Shown: positions 34,858-46,915, counted from the first letter of the stretch. The stretch: DNA of 64,000 nt from Miscanthus floridulus (GCF_019320115.1 NC_089598.1:30771983-30835982), one strand, 5' to 3'. Notes: a model not told the origin generated them from the sequence alone. Numbers and translations: made by a program.

Positions 34858-36972
34858 TCATCCACTTTTTGATGGTACCCAAACAAGTTTGGGTCCTCTC
34901 AAGTTAGGAGCAACATATTTAGGCAACGCCTTAGTATGAGTAGCGGGATGCTTTGCAATTGCAACCAATGAGGTACCATTGCCATCCTTCCTAAGCATAG
35001 AATCATCATCAATTGAAATAGGCTTAGGAGTGTTACCTAGGGGACATGAATGTGCCATGTGTCCCCTTTCTCGGCATGAGTAGCACTTTCTCTTTGATTG
35101 AGCCTTCTCTTCCTTGCTCATGTGGTGCTTCTCATTGCCTTGCCTCTCATGGATTGCTTGAGCCTTCTTCTCAAGTTTGGTAGGACACTTAGAGGCAAAG
35201 TGTCCCATACTTCCACACTTTAAGCACTTGATGTGAGCAAAATCTTTCTTCTCATCTTCATTCTTGCTCATCATCTTGGCATCTTGAGTTTGCATTGTAT
35301 GCCTTGCCTTTCCACCCCTTCTTGTTTTCTTCTTCTTTATCATCAAATTACCACCATCTTCATGGTTGATCTTGATTTGAACTTGGGGTGTCTTCTCTTG
35401 CTCAACTTGTGGCTTTGGTTGAGGCTTCACTTGTAGCTTCACCAATTGCTTGGTTGGGCACATTGAGGTAAGATGACCCCAAGTGCGGCACTTGAAGCAC
35501 TTGACATGCCTTAGCCTCTCTTCTTCTTTCTTCAACTTGAGCTTTTCTTCATTGGGGCAACCATTTGCAAGATGTCCCACTTCATGGCACTTGAAGCATA
35601 TGAAATGAGAGAGCTTCTCTTGTTCTTGCTTCTTCATCTCTCTTTCATATCTTCTCTTGCCCCATCTTTTGCCCTTGATCTTGCTCTTGTTGAAGCCAAT
35701 GCCACTTGTGTCATTGCGGCTTTCTTGATGATTGACTTTGCTAGTCTTGAAGCCGACTCCACTCTTGTCACTAAAGTTTCTTTAAGTCTTCAACATATGC
35801 TCAAAGGTGACTTGAGAGTTGTAGCACCTCTCTAACTTGTTGCTCAATTTCTTCACTTCATTTTTCAGCTCATTGTTCTCCTTCAAAAGGTTAGTCTCAC
35901 AAGACATAGAAGTAGAACAAGCATCTATATGTGAAGAGCATGACATATCTAATAAATCATCACAAGAGGTGGATACATGCTTCTTGCCTACATCACAAGG
36001 GTTAGCGACATTTTGCAATTTATCATTTGATCCATGTGATGAGCTCTCATTATTTTTAAGTTTCTTTGTAAACACTTTAATGAGAGAAGCATGTTGTTCT
36101 AATAATTCATCATGAGATGCAAGTAGTGTCTCATAATTCAATTTAAGCTCATCAAGTGAAGATTTATAAGCATCAAGTAAGTCTTTATGTTCTTCACAAG
36201 CGTTCTTTAGAAATGAGTTTTCATTTTCTAATTTCAATGTTTTAGCTTTCTCATTTTCTAAAGACATGGTCATGCTAGCGAGTCTACTAACAAGCTCATC
36301 ATATGAATCAACATGATCAACCACATTATCATTTAATACCTTGGTGTCACCTTGTGACATGAGACAATGTGGTGTGGTTGGAGAGCATGTAGTAGCATCT
36401 TCATCATGGCTTGAGCATGAACCATCATCACCATCAAGTGTGCAATGGGTAGCATCATCACTTGCAACACTTGTGGCATCATCATCAACCTTGTCAAGTG
36501 AACTTGTAGTTGATCGATCATCATCATCATCATCACTTGACCATGAGGTGGAGCAATCTTCCACAATCACCAAATTGTGGTTATGCTCAACACACTCATG
36601 CACCTCCTTCTTTGGTTCATCCTCCTTCTTGAATTTACCATCATCCCATGTGGAGGAGTCACCGTAAAAGGCTTGGAGTGCTAGCCACATATCATGAGCA
36701 CTCTCCAAGTCCCACACACATCTAAAAATATCATCATGTATAGCACACGTTAGATAATAAAGAGCACGATGATCAAGTTGTAAGCAATCCTCTTGCGCTT
36801 GGGTGAGGTTATCCTTATCCAAGGCATCACGAGAAAAACCAACAACAATGATACACAATGCCTTGGGACCCAATTCACGGAAATGATCAAGCATATGACG
36901 TTTCCATCGTGCATAGTGTGTGCCATCAAAAATGTGTGTGTCACAAACAACTTCTAGCCCAAAGTTCGCCAT
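34858..36972 (-). pseudogene. Sirevirus B gag: one ORF with a single in-frame stop
   Basis: The frame starts at 36972 with MANFGLEVVCDTHIFDG, a DUF4219/UBN2-type capsid N-terminus (TRP-like HYARWKRHM, DMWLALQAFYGD). An acidic Ser/Asp-rich region and a long coiled coil to 35785 follow. A TAA at 35782-35784 interrupts it; the same frame then continues without a break to 34858. The C-terminal part has four CCHC knuckles (CFKCHEVGHLANGC, CFKCRTWGHLTSMC, CLKCGSMGHFASKC, CYSCRERGHMAHSC) and ends PKLVWVPSKSG. Gag forms the virus-like particle and packages RNA. Apart from the one stop it appears intact, which suggests recent activity or use in trans. Confidence 0.85.
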
Positions 36973-37009
36973 CCTCTCGGGTCGGTGAAGACCACAAATG
37001 AGAGACCGG

Positions 37010-37021
37010 GCTCTGATACCA
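37010..37021 (-). promoter_or_regulatory. Primer binding site of Sirevirus B (tRNA-iMet)
   Basis: Minus-strand TGGTATCAGAGC, complementary to the 3' end of initiator tRNA-Met, lies 2 bp from the 5' LTR end. Confidence 0.9.
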
Positions 37022-37023
37022 CT

Positions 37024-39414
37024 TGAAGGGTCGAGATGGTGACTAGAGGGGGGGTGAATAGTCCTTTTTGAAACTTAATCACGTTGGCTAACCGAAACAA
37101 GTGCAGAATTAAAACTATCGGTCTAGCCAAGACTACACCCCTCTATCTATGTTCACAAGCACATTGCAAAGATACTAATCAAGCAACAAAGGTGCTGGGC
37201 TAGCTAGAGCTCTCCTAACCAATTCTAGAAGCAAGGTCACACAAACCTATGCCACTAGTACTTTAAGCAACAAGAGAGCTCCTACACATGCTAGTAAGCA
37301 AAAGCACAAAGCCAACTAAGCTCACTAGCAATGCTCAATAACAAGGCAACCAATACCGAATTAGAGAGCGCAAATACTTAGCTACACAAACTAAGCAAAG
37401 TGACTAACAAGGTTACACAAACCAAATTAGCCACGCAAGGGAGCTACTTCTATGCTACACAAGCAAGAAGATAATTAGCAAGCTACACAAGCTAACTAAT
37501 TATTAAAGCAACAACACAAGCTCAATGTATATAAAAGTAATTGCAAGCTTGTGTAACGGGAATGCAAACCAACGGGAAGAACAAGGTTGACACGATGATT
37601 TTTCTCCCGAGGTTCACGTGCTTGCCAACACGCTAGTCCCCGTTGTGTCGACCGCTCACTTGGTGGTTCGGTGGCTAATTGGCATCACCTGCCAAGCCCG
37701 CACGTTGGGCGCCACAAGAACCTACCCTGGAAGTGAGGGTAGCTCAATGACATGCTTTACTAAAGTTGCTCTTCGCGGCTCCTGCGGGGCGAGCACAATG
37801 CCCCTCACAAAGCACTTCTCCGGAGCGCCGCACAAGCTTCTTGCGGGCTTCCATGGAGACCACCACCAAGCCATCTTGGAGGTGGCAACCTCCAAGAGTA
37901 ACAAGCACCATCGGCTTGCAACTCAATCACCTAGTGTCACTCGATGCAACCTCACGATGCAACCGCACTAGAATCGCTCATTCACACAATCGGATGATCA
38001 CTATCAAGTATGTGTGAGATGGAGGGCTCCCAAGCACTCTCAAGCATGGACACAAAAGTCCCCCAAGGTGCTCAACACCAGCCATAGCCGAGGGCCACTT
38101 CTATTTATAGCCCCAAGGGCTAAACTAGCTGTTATCCCTTCACTGGGCGTTTTTTGGGCTGACCGGACGCTGCATCGGACGCAGCACCGGACGCACCGGA
38201 CGTGCATACCAGACGCGTTCGGTCGCAATACTGGACGTGTCCGATAGCGTCTGACCGCCACGTGTCCCATTCAAACTAGCCGTTGCCACAACGGCTCTCT
38301 GACATGTCCGACCGGACGCTCACACCGGACGCAGAAGTAGACATGACCGGACGCTGAGGCGCTGTGTCTGGTCGAGTCCAGTAAGCACCCAGGTCTGACC
38401 GGACGTGTCTGGTCACCCCTGACCAGACGCTGCCAGCGTCCAATCGACCATTCATAGAATGCTGACCATGCAAATTCACACCGGACACGTCCGGTGTGGC
38501 GACCGGACGCGTCCGGTCGCTGAGTTCCCTGGTTAATACCAGACGTGTCCGGTCACCATACCGGACGCGTCCGGTCACTCTCTGACCAGTGCGACTCACT
38601 CCTTTTCTTCGCCAAGTTGATCCACATCAACTCCAACTTCAACTCCAACTTCATCTCCTTTGTAAATGTGCCAACACCACCAAGTGTACACCACCATGTG
38701 TATGTGTGTTAGCTTTTCACAATCATTTCCCAAAGGGTTAGCCACTCAACTTGCCACGCCACTCAATCCTAGCGATGATGCAAAGTTAGATCACTCGAGT
38801 GGCACTTAGATGACTGATATGCAAATGAGTTTGCTCCTCTTGATAGTACGTCCATCTATCCTAAACCCGGTCATAAACTTCTCTACACACCTATGAGCGA
38901 TGAAATGAAATGCCCTAGGTTATACCTTTGCCTTGCGCATTCCATTCCATCTCCTCCAATGTCGATGCAACACATGCACCAACACGATCAACAATGATAT
39001 GATCCACTTCATATCATCATGTGATCATATTGGTTCATTGATCTTGACTTTACTTGCTCTTCACCGTTGCCATCGTCCAGCGGTGCCAAGTCTTGCTCAA
39101 GCTTCACCGCCACGCGGTCCATCACTCCAAAGCCTTTGACTTGCCCTTCACGCTTGCAACCGGTCCATCAAGCCAAGTCTTGTCTTGATCTTCTCCACCT
39201 TGATCACATGACTCAATGTCATGTCTCATGTGCATTTAAGCTCCTTCATCATCACATGTGTGAGCTTTGCAACATCTCCAAGCCATTTTCACCTTCATGG
39301 CATATGTTGCTCACACACATGTACCTGTAGACTAATCACCTGTGTATCTCACATAAACACAATTAGTCCACCTAAGTTGTCACTCAATTACCAAAACCAC
39401 ACAAGGACCTTTCA
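37024..39414 (-). repeat. Sirevirus B 5' LTR
   Basis: 2391 bp, TGAAAGG...CCCTTCA on the minus strand. The TATA box is at 38102-38111 (minus-strand CTATAAATAG) and the CCGGACG cluster at 38160-38575. It is near-identical to the 3' LTR. Confidence 0.92.
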
Positions 39415-39419
39415 TAGGG

Positions 39420-39892
39420 TCAATCCTCCTCTACTCTCTGGCTCTCTCAGTCATACCCTGTGCCTTATAGTTCACTCTAGCAACATAGTGGGGTACCTAA
39501 GTGTGATGTACCTCAAGCATACCAAAGTGAATGCTCTGTGCTGGCTGACCTCCCTGAGGTGGGTGGTGAACTGGAGGTGCCTCCTCCTCCTCAATCTCCT
39601 CCTCATCATCTAGACTGTCATCATCATCTGATCCTCTGTCAGTGCTCTTCCTCTTTCTATGCTCAACTCTATAATCTTCAATGTCATCATTAGAAGAGGG
39701 GCTACTATCACCATCGCCACTCTCTCTATACTGTGGAGCACCCCTAGCAGCTCTAGCGGGTCTCCTCCTGCTCTCCTGCTGACCGAAGCTAGGATGCAAG
39801 TCCTGCCTTGCCTTTTTGTGCTTCTCAAAAGCACTATGGTCATGCTTGGCCTTGGATTGAGGCTCGATCTTGCCATCCTTGTGTCCTGCCAT
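39420..39892 (-). pseudogene. Sirevirus A env-like ORF, N-terminal part
   Basis: It starts MAGHKDGKIEPQSKAKHD at 39892 and continues through a basic region, a Ser/Asp-rich region and an acidic run (EEEIEEEEAPP) before stops near 39497. It is broken at 39415-39419 by the Sirevirus B target duplication and resumes at 29119. The basic/acidic N-terminus parallels the env-like ORF at 2561. Confidence 0.7.
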
Positions 39893-39925
39893 ACCTTGTT
39901 GCCCTGTATCCAAAATGATTTGCAA

Positions 39926-42052
39926 AGAATCTCAGATACATGCCCAATCGATATTTCTTATATCATCATCTACATATACAATTATTTATCCATAATCTCA
40001 CAATCACCTATCCCATCCACGGTCAAGGTTTACAAGATTAATTTAGACAAACAATTATAAACATAGAGACAATATTTGAATGAAGATCAACTCAAAACTG
40101 TAGGAAATCCTGCACTGCTGGCCCATACCGAACGCGTCCGGTCTGTATGTGTGCGCTCAACAACCCTAACAGTGGGCCTTAGAATCAATCTTCAACCAAT
40201 CTAATCCAAATTTTGGGCATCACATCTAGACCACTAATGCAGCATCTTCACCAAGGGAATTTCAAATTGAAGCACTATATGAGGAGATCGGATGCGGTTC
40301 GGGATTTGAATTCCTAGAGATGAAGAAGTTGAAATCGATTCCAAATCCAATCGAACAGGCCTTCATTATTGATGTAGAACACAATCCAATCCACCTCTCT
40401 TATCTTCTCCTTCCTTTCCTCTCCCCCTTATTCCTTGCACGGTTACTATCACCTGGGAGAAGGCGTGCTGCTGCTGTAGAGGCAAGCGAGGGAGTGCTGC
40501 AAGGAGGAGGGAGCAGTGCGTGGCACAGAGGCAATGCGGGGCGAGGGCCGACCGACCAACAGTGCTGACAGACCGAAGGCGCGGTAAGAGCGGCGCGGGC
40601 GCGAGAGTAGGGGCGAGCGGCGACGCAGGGCAGTTGCGATTGGGAGAGAAGAATGGGCATCAGACCTAGGCCGAAGGGATATGCTAACTTAACTACCCTG
40701 TAGATACTAGACACGTCCGGTATTTGCGGGTACTATCCAAATACTCTAAATTATATTCTCTTGATTCCTAATCCCTCCATGATCATTTCTTAATCCAAAA
40801 TAATATCTTTCCTTGATCCAAATTAGGTGATACCTCTTTTCTCATCCAAATGACATAAATAGATTCTCTCTTTTCCAACTAATTGGCACTTTAAGATTTT
40901 GGATGCATGAGAGTGATTTAGTGAGATATAGTAGATTGTGGACTTAAGAAAGCCATGCCATGTGTGATTAGCCAATCAAACAATTAAGGAGAGCTATAAT
41001 CACCACATGTCAAGGCAAGGTAACAAAGACCAAGAGTCAAATAGTTTTTTAAATACACGCCACCTACACATGCTAGTTTGGAATTTTGAGAACCATCTAT
41101 CCTATGTCACACAAAAGCACACTCTAGCATATGAAGGGCCTTAGATGCACTTACAATGCATAAATATGAACACATACATTTGCCTTGAGCCCACAAGACT
41201 TCCACTAAGATGATGTATAGCATGATAATCATTATGCTTATTTCATTTGTCAAATGATCATGCCATGCAAGAAATCAATTTTCATCCGAAGGACTACAAA
41301 GGGTACTAGATGAATTTTTTAATCCACAATGACACAAAATAGAACCTTAGCCCCCCCTAAATAAGTGCTATAAATGATTTGAATAACTTTAAAATAAGCA
41401 CTTTATTCTATTAGAAACAAGGGAGTTAACTTTCTATTTTGCTCCAAGTCACATAATTTGCCATACTTGAATTGTGTTGAGAAATACTCACAAACCATTT
41501 GGGCATAATGAATCACAAAGCTTCTGAGTAATCTAAAAATATATGAAATCGCAACGATCATAACTCAGTAACAACCAGAATTGATGTTCTGCTCCCTGGA
41601 ATACAGAACACGTCCGGCAGGTATACCGGTCCGGTATACTCAGGATAGAACCGATGAGCTTTTGGTTTGTGATTCTTCGTTAGGCTCTAGTACTTCTTGT
41701 GTGCATGCATCTCAACACATATATTGCTCTACTAGAGAGCCATTAAAAGCACCATATGGCAAACAATAAAAAAATCAACTAGAATATGATTTGCCACCTT
41801 CAATATTTCACAAATATGCTTATTTGTGAAGTATTGAGCGAGTTGCAAGCAAAAGTGGCTATCCTATAAGGTTTAGGTACTTGTTACCAATGGTGAGGAT
41901 GAAGTATAAATCATGTTCATTCATTCATCTTTGGGTCAACCATATGAGAGAGTATAATAGGAGTTGGTTGATAGCTTGAGGGAATATTTTCAATTAGATT
42001 GCTCAAGCACCACGAAGACTTCATCTCACCACTAAGTACCTACATCAACATC
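39926..42052 (-). other. Non-coding region of Sirevirus A in place of pol
   Basis: No integrase, reverse transcriptase or RNase H motif is seen on either strand. A GC-rich patch at 40430-40680, a few CCGGACG-type palindromes (40120-40145, 40708-40722, 41608-41635) and AT-rich sequence fill the gap between gag and the env-like ORF. Confidence 0.65.
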
Positions 42053-44036
42053 CTAAGCATACTTTGGTACCCAACTCTTGTTGGGTCCTTTTGAGTTAGT
42101 CAACAAGTGCTTAGGTACCATAGTGTGTGGTGAACACATCATCTTGCTAGTGCTAACTCCATTTATGACCTTCCTAAGCATATTATCATAACCAAATGTG
42201 TTTGGCTTAGGAGTTTTACCATTTGGGCAAGCATCGGTTAGATGCCCCTTTCTTCTACAAGCATAGCATATACATCCTTGATTCGCTCTTTGCTTGTTGG
42301 GACACCCATCAACCATGTGCCCCGTCTCATTGCATCCATAGCATCTTCTTGTTGTAACTTGGGCCTTCTTTCTTGCCTCTTTGTACAAGGGACAATTCTT
42401 CGTAGGATGGCTCAATTTCTTGCACATGAGACAAGCACTTGGTTCATCACTCTTCATTCTCTTGGCCACCTTGGTAGAAGCCTTTTGATCGGTGGCTTCA
42501 ACCTTGTTGGCCCCACTCTTATGTGGACACATAGCCCACTCATGTCCACACAATCCACAACCATAGCATAATCTTTTTCCATGTTTTTTGCTCTTGGTTG
42601 CTTTAACATTGCTTGAGTTGTGATTCTTTTGTTGGGTTTTGGAGAGAGCAAGGTTTGAACCCTTCTCAAGCTTCTTCACCATGTTATGATGGTTATCTTG
42701 AGAAGGTTGTGCTTCCTCCTTACCCTTCAACCGAATCACATCCTTTCTTAGCCTTTCCACTTCTTCTTTGAGCTCATTATTTTCTAAGAGATTTTGCTCA
42801 ATCGAAGATTGGCTTGCTTGAGAAACATACTCATTAGTACAAGAAATATTTAATTGAGATGGTGTACAAGTGAGTGTGTGAGTGAGAGGTTGAGACGATT
42901 TTACCGATGTGATCACAACCTCATGAGCTACCTCAAGCATGAAATGTGATTCCACCAACTTTTTATGTGAGCACTTAAGATGAACATGGTTGGCTTGGAG
43001 AGCATTGTATTTGCTTGATAGTTCATCTAGTCTTGCCTTGAGCTCAATGTTGTCCTTTTCTAGTTGTGACACATTAGAAGAGGAGTTAGTAACCAAAGCA
43101 TGCTCAATTCACAATTTTTCATACCTTTCATTCAATGCCTTTAGTTCTTCCAATTTGGAGATAAGAAACTTTTTTTTGCTTTTGAAGTGATTGTTCTTGT
43201 TTCTCATTCTCTTCTTCAAGCTCATCATTCTTTTCAACTATCTTCATGATGATGAACTTATCTTTGCGGTTGAGATAATCTAGGTTGTAGTTGTCTTCAA
43301 CTTCAACATCACTTTCATCTTGATCATCCACTTGTGCTATCTCCTTTTCTTGATCTTTCTTGTTAGCCTTCTTCTTGCTTTTCTTGGCCATGAGACACAA
43401 GTGATGAGTATCTTGAGATAATGAACTTGTCTCATCACTTGGCCATCACCGGGCTTGAGCATCATCATCACAGCCAGCTTGCTGTGTTGCTGCCTCAGCA
43501 ATACTGGACACAATACTGGACACGTCCGGTAGTGATACCAGACACATCCTGTAGGTGTTGGCAGACAACATGGCATCTTCATCTTGCACCTGTTGCCCCA
43601 GCTCGGTGTACTTCAGGTCTTGTGAGACTTCTTCACTATGTGAAGATTCAATGGATATGTCTTTAATTGACTCATACTCATATGCCTCATCACATTTGGA
43701 CTTTTCATACAAATCAACAAGTCTAGTCCAAATGAGATGAGCACTCTCCGGAGGTGTTTGTCCATTGAAGATTGCCTCATCTAGAACCTCTGCACCCAAT
43801 GTACTCAACATGACATTAATTTCTTGAGCATTGAGTGACACACATCTCTCTTCCTCTTTTGGAATATTTTTGTAGCTGCTGCAGTCAACTATAGGAAGAG
43901 GGATGCTTGCATCCATAATACGCTCAACAAGAGGACTAATAGCTCTAAAGACATCGAGTACATGAATTGACCAAGATAGAAAGTTTGAACCATCATTTTG
44001 GAGAAGCACGGGCTCCGACTCGTTAGGCATCGACAT
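42053..44036 (-). pseudogene. Sirevirus A gag, broken
   Basis: It starts MSMPNESEPVLLQNDGSNFL at 44036 (UBN2/DUF4219-type N-terminus) and runs to a TGA at 43446-43448. The same frame continues to a lysine-rich stretch; a frame change falls at the T/A homopolymer at 43170-43178, another TGA near 43105, and the coiled coil with the zinc-knuckle tail then reads to 42053. The four CCHC knuckles are CYGCGLCGHEWAMC, CLMCKKLSHPTKNC, CYGCNETGHMVDGC and CYACRRKGHLTDAC. It is related to, but clearly different from, Sirevirus B gag, and it is the family that donated the fragment in MULE-1. Confidence 0.85.
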
Positions 44037-44073
44037 CCTTTTCTCACGGCGGTGAAGCTTTTAGTGAGTCCTC

Positions 44074-44085
44074 GCTCTGATACCA
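44074..44085 (-). promoter_or_regulatory. Primer binding site of Sirevirus A (tRNA-iMet)
   Basis: Minus-strand TGGTATCAGAGC lies 2 bp from the 5' LTR. Confidence 0.9.
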
Positions 44086-44087
44086 AT

Positions 44088-46028
44088 TGAAAGGACCAAA
44101 GATGTCGCCTAGAGGGGGGGGGGTGAATAGGTGTTTCTAAAAATTCAACCCTTCAAAATACGAAAACGCTTAGAATAGTAATTTTTGATGACTCAGAAAT
44201 TTCAAATCAAAGAAATAAACCCCTCACGAGACAACCACATAGATTATGAACTATACTAAGAAAAGCTATGAGCCAAAAACCTACAACACAAGTGATTAAA
44301 TCAAGTAATAAATAAATTGGCTGCTGGCCCCCAATACCGGACGCGTCCGATATACACGGGTAGTGCAGACCAGCTCCCAACTTTCTCTTTTTGTTTTCTC
44401 CTTTCGCACCAAGTTGTTGGCACTTAGTAGTAACCTGTTGACAAGCTCAAGCAACACACAAAGATCACAAATATCAAATGTAAAGAGAGATCGAGACACG
44501 ATATTTGTTTTACCAAAGTTCGGACTCTGTCGAGTCCTACTCTCCGTTGAGGGGGCTGCGAGTGACCCAATGAAGGTCAGCTCTAGAGGACCACGAAGGC
44601 CACTCTAGCTGGAGTCATTTCCAACTCCTTTTTCTCCTTCCACTAGTTGATTCCTTCCCTTGCGGCGGTGGAATCAAACTGGTACAAACTTTCGAGGCAC
44701 ACCACAAGCTCTTGGGTGCTCTTTGGCGACGCCTAGCCATCTAGGACCGAAGAGTCCAAGAGTAATAAATACAAATCACGAGATCGATAAATATGCACAA
44801 GTACTCAAGGGTGGCTTGCTCTCAATTTTGAATCTCACTCAACCCACAAGATGGATTTTGCAAGTTTGAATCAATCACTCACTGAGAGAGGGTTAGAGAG
44901 TGTTCTCAAGGCTCAAAAATGTGTCTAGAAATCTGCAGAATCAGCAGCCTCCAAATGTGGAGGCTAAGGGGTATTTGTAGCCCCTTTAAAAAACTAGCTG
45001 TTAACTAGCCGTTGGGGAATACCGGACAGCACCAACGGTCACTAAGTCAGTGGCACAGTGGGGCGTCGGAACTCCCGACGTTTGTCGGAACTCCCAACGA
45101 ACCAAACCGAGAATACCGAGTCACCACAGCTGACCTAATACCGGACACGTCTGGTATCACAACAAGTTAGCTCTTGTGTCACTCTTTCACTCAAACCTCA
45201 CATGGGTTGGCTTGAGCACTTATAAATAATCATCAATCAACATGATGCATCTCTCTTAATAGTACGTCATACCTATTAACTCAAGATCAAATGAAAAACG
45301 AAGTTGAGTCGCTTGAGTTGATTTCCTTTGAACCACATGCCATAGCTTCTTGATCATCAACAATGTGAGGATGTCACCATGTCAATTTTGATTTTCTTCT
45401 TGAGCATAGCCATCTTGGGCATGTGACTTGATTCCATTCAACAAATGTGAGTTAACTCCAAATGTATCAAGTCACTACCACAATTCATCCAATGTGTTTG
45501 ATTCTCCATTTCAATGTAACCATCATAGTTTGATTGGTATCTCAACTAAATGCAAGTACTTCCTTCTTCACCCTAGCTAGGTTTCTCGGTCGCCAAGCCG
45601 TCGCTTGCCCTTCACCCTTGCTTAATACCTCGAAGCCTTTCCTTGCTATCTTCACCATCTCAAAGCCATCAAGTCACACTTGGTGTTGAATCATTCATTA
45701 AGATCATTTGTATAATTCATGTATCAAGCTTTAGAATGTGAGACCATTCCATATGCAATCCCTCATGTCTCATTAATTATTTGTCAACGAGCTTGCTTTC
45801 ATATGAATCATCGAAAATTCCACAATGAACAAGCCTTGCATGAATTATATTTACATTATTATCTTGTATTTGAACTAGATTGTTTATATAACAACATATC
45901 ATTTTAGCTTTCATCAATTACCTATGAGATAACCCATTTCTTGTCCAACACTTAGCAAACGGGTTAGACCTTTAATCACGTTGTCATTCAATCATCCAAA
46001 ACTTACTAAAGAGCTTGATGCACTTTCA
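44088..46028 (-). repeat. Sirevirus A 5' LTR
   Basis: 1941 bp, starting TGAAAGTGCATC (minus strand, 46028) and ending GGTCCTTTCA at 44088 next to the primer site. It holds only a few CCGGACG-like palindromes (44335-44355, 45137-45157), unlike Sirevirus B. A weak TATA-like CTACAAATACC is near 44970. Confidence 0.9.
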
Positions 46029-46307
46029 CGGGAGCCGGGTCGCTGGGAGCGTGGGGTCACAATGGAGGTCACGGAGGGGTGAGGGAGGAAGGGAGCGCGG
46101 GCGGACGAGGTGGCAGCGAGCTGGGCGCGGGCACGACGTCCGTCCCAGGGGCGCTAGCAGACCCGGAGAGCTGGCGGGCGGAGCGACAGCGAGTGGACGC
46201 ATAGGAGCCACGGGATGGGATAAAGAGTGGGGGACCACATATCGGGGGCCGCGTCCCGACGCGAGTTGGAGACGGACGTCCTGTTAGAATCATTATCGTT
46301 TCTTAAT

Positions 46308-46915
46308 AAATTTCTGGAAGCGCTTTCGTTCAGTCACAGAGCCAACTCCTCGGCCAGTACTATCCAGTGTTTTCCTAAACGCTAAACGGTAAACAGTCGG
46401 TCACCTACCGTTTAGCCATTATTCGGGCAAAACATCCCATTAAACAGGCTAAACGGCCAATTAAACGGGGTAAACGAGTGATTAAACGGAAACGGCGCAC
46501 AACCATGTAGCATTTACACGGTGTTTAAACGGGCTAAACGACCGTTTAGGCGAACAGTGGTACTGTCTCAGTTGTCGAGCACAGAAGCATATACACTATT
46601 GAACATCTTGAGGACGGTCACCATGTCCTCATTTCACAGTATATATGACACTCCATCTGCGTAAAAGAAACAATGAACATATCCTTTTACATGATTCAAA
46701 AGGAACTTGATCCACTCCAGAACCACTGATGAGGTATTATACGGTGTGGACACGCATTGCTGATGCAGAAGAGGGTCTGAAATCCAGTGCCACACCATTA
46801 CCGGCATTCTTTCTGAGAAAGATGCATTCGGTTAGTATTTTTTTTTTCTTTTACAACATCAGACTGTAATTGGCAAGCCCATATGGAGGAAGAGTAGTTT
46901 GGCAAGGACAAGATG
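46308..46915 (-). other. 3' flank and 3' untranslated region of ZOP1-like gene
   Basis: Non-coding except for the hAT MITE at 46365-46559. The part next to the stop codon should include the 3' UTR; no poly(A) signal can be assigned with confidence. Its distal part has a diverged copy at about 25000-25290. Confidence 0.5.
46365..46559. mobile_element. hAT-type MITE downstream of ZOP1
   Basis: The ends CAGTGTTTTCCTAAACG and (reversed) CACTGTTCGCCTAAACG are inverted repeats. The 8-bp flanks GTACTATC (46357-46364) and GTACTGTC (46560-46567) differ at one base. The inside is built of TAAACGG words. Confidence 0.85.

Larger units (their letters stand above)
29125..39414 (-). mobile_element. Sirevirus B: complete gag-only Copia element
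   Basis: Two LTRs of 2389 and 2391 bp (29125-31513 and 37024-39414) flank an internal region with a primer site, gag and polypurine tract. An exact 5-bp target duplication TAGGG lies at 29120-29124 and 39415-39419. Over the first 600 bp I count about 15 differences between the LTRs (about 2.5%, mostly transitions). Neither pol nor an env-like ORF is present in the 3.3 kb between gag and the polypurine tract. It is inserted within the env-like ORF of Sirevirus A. Confidence 0.92.
26146..46028 (-). mobile_element. Sirevirus A: pol-less Copia element, interrupted by Sirevirus B
   Basis: The order on the minus strand is: 5' LTR (44088-46028), tRNA-iMet primer site (44074-44085), broken gag (42053-44036), about 2.1 kb without pol, env-like ORF (39892 down to about 27718, split by Sirevirus B), polypurine tract (26997-27012) and a truncated 3' LTR (26146-26996). 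Protease, integrase, reverse transcriptase and RNase H are all absent. The LTR pair differs at roughly 5% of positions in the part I compared by eye, so it is older than Sirevirus B. The 3' LTR lacks its last kilobase, so no target duplication can be read. Confidence 0.85.
25297..46298. mobile_element. MULE-2: Mutator-like element split by nested retrotransposons
   Basis: An exact 9-bp duplication TTTCTTAAT flanks the unit (25288-25296 and 46299-46307). The left end CGGCATAGCTAGCGCCTGGA resembles the MULE-1 end GGAAAATGCTAGCGCACGGA. The right end, reversed, is more decayed but keeps ACAGGACGTCCG. The MULE itself is 25297-26145 plus 46029-46298, about 1.1 kb; the rest is Sirevirus A. Its left part is C-rich, then holds about fifteen GCAACAT-type words (25626-26035). 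No transposase is present. Confidence 0.7.

Noticed and set aside
37010..37021. tRNA-Met-like sequence
   Set aside because: Only 12 nt complementary to the tRNA 3' end: a retrotransposon primer site, not a tRNA gene. No cloverleaf was noticed anywhere in the window.
29718..38017. Matching small ORFs at 29718-30117 and 37618-38017
   Set aside because: They lie in the two LTRs of Sirevirus B and are identical by descent; antisense to the element and without a domain.
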